DNA of 11,081 nt, from assembly GCA_005787665.1 (NCBI GenBank), contig SYAB01000291.1, positions 1 to 11,081 on the forward strand, written 5' to 3'. Under the pieces are notes generated by a model. That model did no database searches and was not told the DNA's origin. It saw only the letters and a list, made by a program, of their open reading frames with translations. Origin of the DNA: Actinomycetota bacterium. GTDB lineage: Bacteria; Actinomycetota; Actinomycetes; Mycobacteriales; Mycobacteriaceae. Both the position numbers and the translations under genes were made by a program. Shown in pieces: positions 6,114 to 11,081 of this stretch. Position 1 is the first letter of the stretch; each line of letters starts with the position of its first letter.

Positions 6114-7391
6114 ATGGACGCCGCAACCGCCTGGGCCGAGGCGATGAAGTTCGCCAACCGCCCGAACCCGTACCCCTTCTTCGAGGAACTCCGCAAGACG
6201 CCGGTGGCCAAGGTCTCGGAGAAGACCTACGCGGTGACGGGATACGACGAGGTGGTCGCGCTGACGTGCGACCCGCGGATGAGCTCCGACATGTCCCGCA
6301 GCCCGGCCGGACTTTTCGGCGAGAAGCCGGAAACCGAGGGCCAGGGCGCCGGGAACCACGCCAACGACGGCTCTGCACCGCCCAACAGCTTCATCGCCAC
6401 CGACCCCGCCATCCACGACCGGATGCGCCGCCAGTGCATGCGCTTCTTCGGCCCCCCGCACACCCCCGATCTGATTCCCAGCATGGAACAGAGCGTCGTC
6501 GACATGGCCAACGAGCTACTCGATGCGGTCAAGGCCCGCGGCGACACCCGAATGGACGTCGTCGACGATTTCGCCTACCCGATCCCGGTCACGGTGATCT
6601 GCCGGATCCTCGGCGTACCGGTCGCCGACATCCCGAAGTTCCACCCCTGGATCTTCGACTTCATGCAGGGCGCCGACATCGGGCCGGAAGCCGACACCGA
6701 TGAGGGCCGCGTGAGGGCGGCCGCCGCTGCCGAAGGCGTCGCGAAGCTGAACGCCTACCTCACCGAATTGACCGAGGGTTACGCGCGCGAGCCCGGCCCC
6801 GGACTGATCTCGGCGATCCTGCACGACACCGACGGGCCGGACGGCCCGATGTCGGTCGAGGAAGCCGTTCCCAATGCGTCGCTCCTGCTGTTCGCCGGAC
6901 ATGACTCGACGGTCAACACGATCAGCCACTGCGTGCTGACGCTGCTGCGGAATCCCGGCTCGTGGGATCTGTTGGCGGGCAGCACCGAACTGGTTCCCAG
7001 GATGATCGAAGAGGTCCAGCGCCTGCAGTCGGCGGTGCAGTTCTTCCCGTCCTTCAGTGCCACCGCCGATATCGACATCGCCGGAACGACGATCAAGGCC
7101 GGATCAGCGGTCCACCTGATGTACGGCGCGGCGAACCGCGACGCGCGACGGTTCCCCGATCCGGATCGGTTCGACCTGCACCGCGAGAACCGGGAGCACC
7201 TCGGCTGGGGCAGCGGGATCCACGTCTGTTTCGGCGGCCCGTTGGCGCGACTCGAGGTCAACGCGGCGCTGGAGGTTTTCCTCCGCCGGGTTCGCGGTCC
7301 GCGGCTCGTCGTCGATCCGCCGCCGTACCGGCGTAACCAGGTGTTCCGCGGCCCGCTGCACCTCTCGATCGACTTCGACGAGATCCTCTGA
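6114..7391 (+). CDS. Cytochrome P450 (first of a tandem pair), Trp variant in heme loop
   Basis: This 425-aa soluble bacterial P450 has no membrane anchor. The I-helix oxygen-activation motif is AGHDST (261-266), the K-helix ExxR is E300-VQ-R303, and the PDPDRFD/ANRD region and heme-binding loop W365-GSGIHVC372-FGGPLAR follow, with Cys372 as the proximal thiolate ligand. The first loop residue is normally Phe and here is Trp (codon 7206-7208). In the C helix, DPAIHDRMRR replaces the usual DPPEHxxxRR. Electrons should come from the ferredoxin and reductase encoded just upstream; the gap to the reductase stop is 23 bp. Its paralogue follows after 12 bp and is roughly two-thirds identical by eye. 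I cannot assign a CYP family or substrate; an oxidised lipid, sterol or terpenoid-like compound would be typical for mycobacteria. Confidence 0.93.
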   Translation: MDAATAWAEAMKFANRPNPYPFFEELRKTPVAKVSEKTYAVTGYDEVVALTCDPRMSSDMSRSPAGLFGEKPETEGQGAGNHANDGSAPPNSFIATDPAIHDRMRRQCMRFFGPPHTPDLIPSMEQSVVDMANELLDAVKARGDTRMDVVDDFAYPIPVTVICRILGVPVADIPKFHPWIFDFMQGADIGPEADTDEGRVRAAAAAEGVAKLNAYLTELTEGYAREPGPGLISAILHDTDGPDGPMSVEEAVPNASLLLFAGHDSTVNTISHCVLTLLRNPGSWDLLAGSTELVPRMIEEVQRLQSAVQFFPSFSATADIDIAGTTIKAGSAVHLMYGAANRDARRFPDPDRFDLHRENREHLGWGSGIHVCFGGPLARLEVNAALEVFLRRVRGPRLVVDPPPYRRNQVFRGPLHLSIDFDEIL

Positions 7392-7403
7392 TTCCGACGT
7401 AAC

Positions 7404-8663
7404 ATGGACGCCACAGCAGCGTGGTCCGAGGCGATGCGATTCGCCAACCGACACGACCCGTACCCGTTCTACGCCGAACTGCGCCGCACACCCGTGGCCA
7501 AGGTTTCGGACAAGACCTATGTCGTCACCGGATATCCGGAAGCGCTTGCGCTGGCGCATGATCCGCGGATCAGCTCCGATATCAGCCGCAGCCCGTCCGG
7601 GCTTTTCGGCGAGAAGCAGGCCACCCTCGACGCCGCCGAGGCCGCGCAGGCCCGGGATTTGAGCATGCTGGTCTCCGACCCTCCCGAGCACGACACGATG
7701 CGGCGGCAGTTCATGCGGCACTTCGGCCCGCCGCACACCCCCGACCTGATTCCGAGTATGTCGGCGATGATCACCGATCTGGCGAACGACCTACTGGACA
7801 CGGTGAAGGCCCGGGGCGCCACCCGCCTCGACGTCGTCGAGGACTTCTCCTACCCGATCCCGGTGTCGGTGATCTTCCGGGTGATGGGTGCCCCGGTCAC
7901 CGACGAACCGAAGTTCCACGGCTGGGTGATGGACTTCATGCAGGGCGCCGACGTGGGACCGGAGGCCGACACCGAAGCGGGACGGGCCGCTGCGGCAAAG
8001 GCGGCGACCAGCATGGCGGAGTTGGGCGTCTGGGTGCACGATCTGGTGGATCGGCTGGCCCGCGAACCCGGCCCGGGACTGCTCTCGGCGGCACTGCACA
8101 ACGACGGCCCCGAGGGCCCGGTCTCGGCGCCGGTGGCTGAGGCCAACGCACTGCTGCTGCTGATCGCCGGGCACGACTCGACGGTCAACACCATCAGCAA
8201 CTGCATCATGACGCTGCTGCGCAACCCCGGCTCCTGGGATCTGGTGCGCGACAATCCCGACCTGATCCCGGGAACCGTCGAAGAGGTACAGCGACTGCAG
8301 GGTTCGGTGCAGTTCTTCCCCAGCCGCTGGGCCACCGCCGACATCGAGATCGCCGGCACCCGGATCCCGGCGGGCTCGGCGGTATTCCTGGTCTGGGCGG
8401 CCGCCAACCGCGACCCACGGCGGTTCCCGGACCCGGACCGATTCGACCCGACCCGCACGGACAACGAACACCTCGGCTTCGGCAGCGGCATCCACACCTG
8501 CTTCGGCGGGCCGCTGGCCCGCCTGGAGGTCAACCTGGCGTTGGAGGCCTTCCTGCGCCGGGTCCGCTCGCCGCGGCTGGTGGTGGACCCGCCGCCGTAC
8601 CGGCATAACCAGGTGTTCCGCGGGCCGCGGCATCTGTGGGTGGATTTCGCCTGCATCGACTGA
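7404..8663 (+). CDS. Cytochrome P450 (second of a tandem pair)
   Basis: This 419-aa soluble P450 is clearly a duplicate of the preceding gene: almost identical blocks include FGPPHTPDLIPSM, FMQGADVGPEADT, AGHDSTVNTIS, RNPGSWDL and PRLVVDPPPYRHNQVFRGP. Its motifs are all canonical: DPPEHDTMRR in the C helix, AGHDST at 255-260, ExxR at E294-R297 and the heme loop F359-GSGIHTC366-FGGPLAR, with Cys366 binding heme. It differs from its neighbour mainly after GLFGEK (about residues 72-90, the B-C loop), where it is 6 residues shorter and unrelated in sequence. That loop usually forms substrate recognition site 1, so a different substrate or regiochemistry is likely (inference). The ATG lies 12 nt after the previous stop without a good Shine-Dalgarno, suggesting re-initiation. 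Electrons should come from the operon's own ferredoxin. The CYP family is not assigned. Confidence 0.93.
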   Translation: MDATAAWSEAMRFANRHDPYPFYAELRRTPVAKVSDKTYVVTGYPEALALAHDPRISSDISRSPSGLFGEKQATLDAAEAAQARDLSMLVSDPPEHDTMRRQFMRHFGPPHTPDLIPSMSAMITDLANDLLDTVKARGATRLDVVEDFSYPIPVSVIFRVMGAPVTDEPKFHGWVMDFMQGADVGPEADTEAGRAAAAKAATSMAELGVWVHDLVDRLAREPGPGLLSAALHNDGPEGPVSAPVAEANALLLLIAGHDSTVNTISNCIMTLLRNPGSWDLVRDNPDLIPGTVEEVQRLQGSVQFFPSRWATADIEIAGTRIPAGSAVFLVWAAANRDPRRFPDPDRFDPTRTDNEHLGFGSGIHTCFGGPLARLEVNLALEAFLRRVRSPRLVVDPPPYRHNQVFRGPRHLWVDFACID

Positions 8664-8667
8664 GGCT

Positions 8668-8727
8668 GCGAGCGTGCGTGAAATGCTCGCCTGTCCGGCG
8701 TGTTGGCGTACCGCCACGCACGCTCGC
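8668..8727. repeat. Perfect 13-bp inverted repeat between the P450 operon and lhr
   Basis: The arms GCGAGCGTGCGTG (8668-8680) and CACGCACGCTCGC (8715-8727) are exact reverse complements separated by 34 bp. The loop can form a further small hairpin (GGCG-TAC-CGCC, 8705-8715, sharing one base with the right arm). The element begins 5 bp after the P450 stop and ends 33 bp before the lhr start. It could act as a strong RNA stem-loop ending the P450 transcript, although there is no T-run, or it could be a copy of a dispersed intergenic palindrome. Its very regular arms are unlike the surrounding sequence. Confidence 0.85.
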
Positions 8728-8759
8728 GCCATCGGTGCGACGCCTGGCAGTCTGGTGGG

Positions 8760-11081
8760 GTGAGCCCCGACCCCCTGGCCCGGTTCGCGCCGGTGACCCG
8801 CCGGTGGTTCGAGGGCACCTTCGCCGGCCCCACCCCCGCTCAGGCCCAGGCCTGGGACGCCATCGCCGACGGCGAGCACACCCTGGTGATCGCCCCCACC
8901 GGCTCGGGCAAGACGCTGGCGGCCTTCCTCTGGGCGATCGACCGGCTGGCCGTCCCGAAGGTGAACGAGTCCGGCTCAGGCACCCGGGTGCTCTACATCT
9001 CCCCGCTCAAGGCGCTGGCCATCGACGTCGAGCGCAACCTGCGCACCCCGCTGGCCGGGATCGCGCGGATCTCCGAGCAGGACGGCCTGCCCGCCCCGGC
9101 GATCAGCGTCGGCGTGCGCTCCGGGGACACCACCCCGGCCCGACGCCGCGAACTGATCGCCCGTCCGCCCGACATCCTGATCACCACGCCGGAGTCGCTG
9201 TTCTTGATGCTGACCTCCGCGGCCCGCGAGACTCTCGCCGGGGTGACGACCGTGATCGTCGACGAGGTGCACGCGGTCGCCGCCACCAAACGCGGCGCCC
9301 ACCTTGCACTGTCGCTGGAGCGTCTGGACGCCCTGCTGGCCGCGCCGGCCCAGCGGATCGGCCTGTCGGCCACGGTGCGCCCACCGGAGGAGGTGGCGCG
9401 CTTTCTGACCGGAGCCGCCGGGCGGGCCCGGATCGTCAATCCCCCGGCCGCCAAGACCTTCGAACTTGCCGTGCAGGTGCCGGTGCCCGACATGACCAAC
9501 CTGGAGAACAACACCATCTGGCCCGACGTGGAGACCCGCATCGTCGACCTGATCGAGGCGCACACCTCGACGATCGTGTTCGCCAACTCCCGGCGACTGG
9601 CCGAACGGCTGACCGCGCGCATCAACGAGATCCACGCCGCGCGATGCGGCATCGAACTGAACACCCCGCCGGCGGCGATCCTGGCGGCCAACCAGATCCA
9701 GGGCGCCGAGACACTGCTGGCCCGGGCCCACCACGGCTCGGTCTCCAAGGAGCAGCGCGCGGCCGTGGAGGACGACCTCAAGTCCGGCCGGCTCAAGGCG
9801 GTGGTGGCCACCTCCAGCCTCGCACTGGGCATCGACATGGGCGCGGTGGACCTGGTGATTCAGGTGGAGTCGCCGCCGTCGGTGGCCAGCGGTCTGCAGC
9901 GGGTCGGCCGGGCCGGACACCAGGTCGGGGAGGTCTCCCGCGGGGTGCTGCTGCCCAAGCACCGGACCGATCTGATCGGCTGCGCGGTCAGCGTGCATCG
10001 GATGCTCGAGGGGTCGATCGAGACGATGCGGGTGCCGGCCAATCCGCTGGACGTGCTGGCCCAGCAGACCGTCGCGGCCTGTGCGTTGGAGCCGATCGGT
10101 GCCGCCGTGTGGTTCGACACCGTCCGGCGCAGCGCACCGTTCGCGACACTGCCCCGCAGTGCCTTCGAGGCGACCCTGGATCTGCTCAGCGGCAAGTACC
10201 CGTCGACCGAGTTCGCCGAGTTGCGGCCCCGCCTGGTCTATGACCGTGACTCCGGCCTGCTGACCGCGCGACCGGGTGCGCAACGGCTGGCCGTCACCTC
10301 CGGCGGAGCCATCCCCGACCGCGGGCTGTTCACCGTCTACCTGGCCAGTGAGGACGAAAAGCCCTCCCGGGTAGGCGAACTCGATGAGGAGATGGTCTAC
10401 GAGTCCCGACCCGGTGACGTGATCGCGCTGGGCGCGACGAGTTGGCGGATCATCGAGATCACCCATGACCGGGTGCTGGTCGTCCCGGCGCCGGGGCAGC
10501 CGGCCCGGTTGCCGTTCTGGCGGGGCGAGGACGCCGGCCGACCCGCCGAACTCGGTGAGGCGATCGGGAAGTTCACCGGGACACTCGCCGGATCCACCCG
10601 CCCGGAGTTCGATAAGCGCTGTGCGGATTACGGTTTCGACGCCTACGCGGCCGACAACCTGTGGCGCCTCCTCGACGACCAGCGCACGGCGACCACGGCC
10701 GTGCCCAGTGACACCACACTTCTGGTCGAGCGGTTCCGCGACGAACTGGGCGACTGGCGGGTGATCCTGCACTCCCCCTACGGACTGAAGGTGCACGGGC
10801 CGCTGGCACTGGCGGTAGGTCGGCGACTGCGGGAGCGCTACGGCATCGACGAGAAGCCCACCGCCAGCGACGACGGGATCGTGATCCGGCTTCCCGACAC
10901 CGACGACGCCCCGCCCGGGGCGGAACTGTTCGTGTTCGACCCCGACGACATCGAACCTCTGGTCACCGCCGAAGTGGGCGGCTCGGCGTTGTTCGCGGCC
11001 CGGTTCCGGGAATGTGCGGCCCGCGCCCTGCTGTTGCCGCGACGACACCCCGGCAAGCGCTCACCGCTGTGGCACCAACGC
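8760..11081 (+). CDS. lhr: ATP-dependent DNA helicase Lhr, 5' part (774 codons)
   Basis: The frame is open from GTG 8760 to the window edge; mycobacterial Lhr is about 1,500 aa, so roughly half is present. The start is supported by alignment of the first residues (SPDPLARFAPVTRRWF) with the M. tuberculosis N terminus. Superfamily 2 motifs appear in order: Walker A APTGSGKT (45-52), SPLKAL (81-86), TTPESL (142-147), Walker B DEVH (168-171), SAT (203-205), IVFANSRR (272-279), TSSLALGIDMG (351-361) and QRVGRAGH (380-387). The Lhr winged-helix and Lhr-specific domains follow (e.g. GKYPSTEFAELRPRL, SRVGELDEEMVYESRPGD). Lhr is a 3'-5' single-stranded-DNA translocase and DNA/RNA-DNA helicase in mycobacterial DNA-damage responses. 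Motif V here has Ala355 where relatives such as M. tuberculosis Lhr have Glu (SSLELGIDMG). The gene is separated from the P450 operon by 96 bp holding the inverted repeat. Confidence 0.96.
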   Translation, partial: MSPDPLARFAPVTRRWFEGTFAGPTPAQAQAWDAIADGEHTLVIAPTGSGKTLAAFLWAIDRLAVPKVNESGSGTRVLYISPLKALAIDVERNLRTPLAGIARISEQDGLPAPAISVGVRSGDTTPARRRELIARPPDILITTPESLFLMLTSAARETLAGVTTVIVDEVHAVAATKRGAHLALSLERLDALLAAPAQRIGLSATVRPPEEVARFLTGAAGRARIVNPPAAKTFELAVQVPVPDMTNLENNTIWPDVETRIVDLIEAHTSTIVFANSRRLAERLTARINEIHAARCGIELNTPPAAILAANQIQGAETLLARAHHGSVSKEQRAAVEDDLKSGRLKAVVATSSLALGIDMGAVDLVIQVESPPSVASGLQRVGRAGHQVGEVSRGVLLPKHRTDLIGCAVSVHRMLEGSIETMRVPANPLDVLAQQTVAACALEPIGAAVWFDTVRRSAPFATLPRSAFEATLDLLSGKYPSTEFAELRPRLVYDRDSGLLTARPGAQRLAVTSGGAIPDRGLFTVYLASEDEKPSRVGELDEEMVYESRPGDVIALGATSWRIIEITHDRVLVVPAPGQPARLPFWRGEDAGRPAELGEAIGKFTGTLAGSTRPEFDKRCADYGFDAYAADNLWRLLDDQRTATTAVPSDTTLLVERFRDELGDWRVILHSPYGLKVHGPLALAVGRRLRERYGIDEKPTASDDGIVIRLPDTDDAPPGAELFVFDPDDIEPLVTAEVGGSALFAARFRECAARALLLPRRHPGKRSPLWHQR

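Noticed and set aside
6114..8663. Tandem P450 genes as an assembly duplication artefact
   Set aside because: The copies differ throughout at the protein level and in length (425 and 419 aa), so this is an old gene duplication and not a repeated read.
7791..8879. 362-codon minus-strand open frame opposite the second P450 and the start of lhr
   Set aside because: It is antisense to a canonical P450 and spans the intergenic repeat, with no recognisable domain.
8636..10243. 535-codon plus-strand open frame across the P450/lhr junction
   Set aside because: It is out of frame with lhr and crosses the inverted repeat. Its product is Arg/Gly/Pro-rich without any domain, so it is a shadow frame.
8976..11048. 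690-codon minus-strand open frame
   Set aside because: It lies antisense to lhr, whose plus-strand frame shows all helicase motifs. Long antisense frames are common opposite high-GC coding sequence, and the translation is low-complexity Gly/Arg/Gln-rich.

Overview
This window looks like a chromosomal segment of a high-GC actinobacterium, almost certainly a mycobacterium (Mycobacterium or Mycolicibacterium sensu lato). Third-codon positions are strongly G/C. Gene content and order (accA3, then convergent sigF and rsbW, and later lhr) match the mycobacterial accA3-sigF-lhr neighbourhood. SigF and Lhr are recognisably the mycobacterial orthologues. No tRNA, rRNA, insertion sequence, CRISPR array or origin is visible.

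Region 1 (1-2294): the 3' part of accA3, the biotin carboxylase/biotin carrier subunit of acyl-CoA carboxylase, is followed by a translationally coupled 66-aa gene of unknown function. That gene runs tail-to-tail into sigF on the minus strand, with 33 bp of antisense overlap. The sigF stress sigma factor gene lies downstream of, and overlaps, its anti-sigma factor gene rsbW.

Region 2 (2295-2590): a 143-bp divergent intergenic region carries two back-to-back SigF-type promoters (GTTT-N17-GGGTAT/C). One reads leftward into rsbW-sigF and gives autoregulation. The other reads rightward into a 50-aa Rho_N/SAP-like microprotein gene starting at 2438, probably on a nearly leaderless transcript. No usfY is present here.

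Region 3 (2602-4407, minus strand): a microsomal-type (EPHX1-like, EHN-domain) epoxide hydrolase is followed 9 bp later by a lipoprotein with a PknH-type extracellular sensor domain.

Region 4 (4448-8663, plus strand): a compact four-gene P450 operon. It encodes a CxxYxxC...CP [3Fe-4S]-type ferredoxin, an FAD/NAD(P)H ferredoxin reductase, and two tandemly duplicated cytochrome P450s. It carries its own complete electron-transfer chain and starts 40 bp from the divergent epoxide hydrolase. This suggests, by inference, a shared oxidation/epoxide pathway. The first P450 has Trp instead of the usual Phe in its heme-binding loop, and the paralogues differ most in the B-C loop that usually contacts substrate.

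Region 5 (8664-11081): a perfect 13-bp inverted repeat (8668-8680/8715-8727) fills much of the gap before lhr. Its position suits a transcription terminator or a dispersed palindromic repeat. The 5' half of the large DNA-repair helicase gene lhr (GTG start at 8760) then runs off the right edge.
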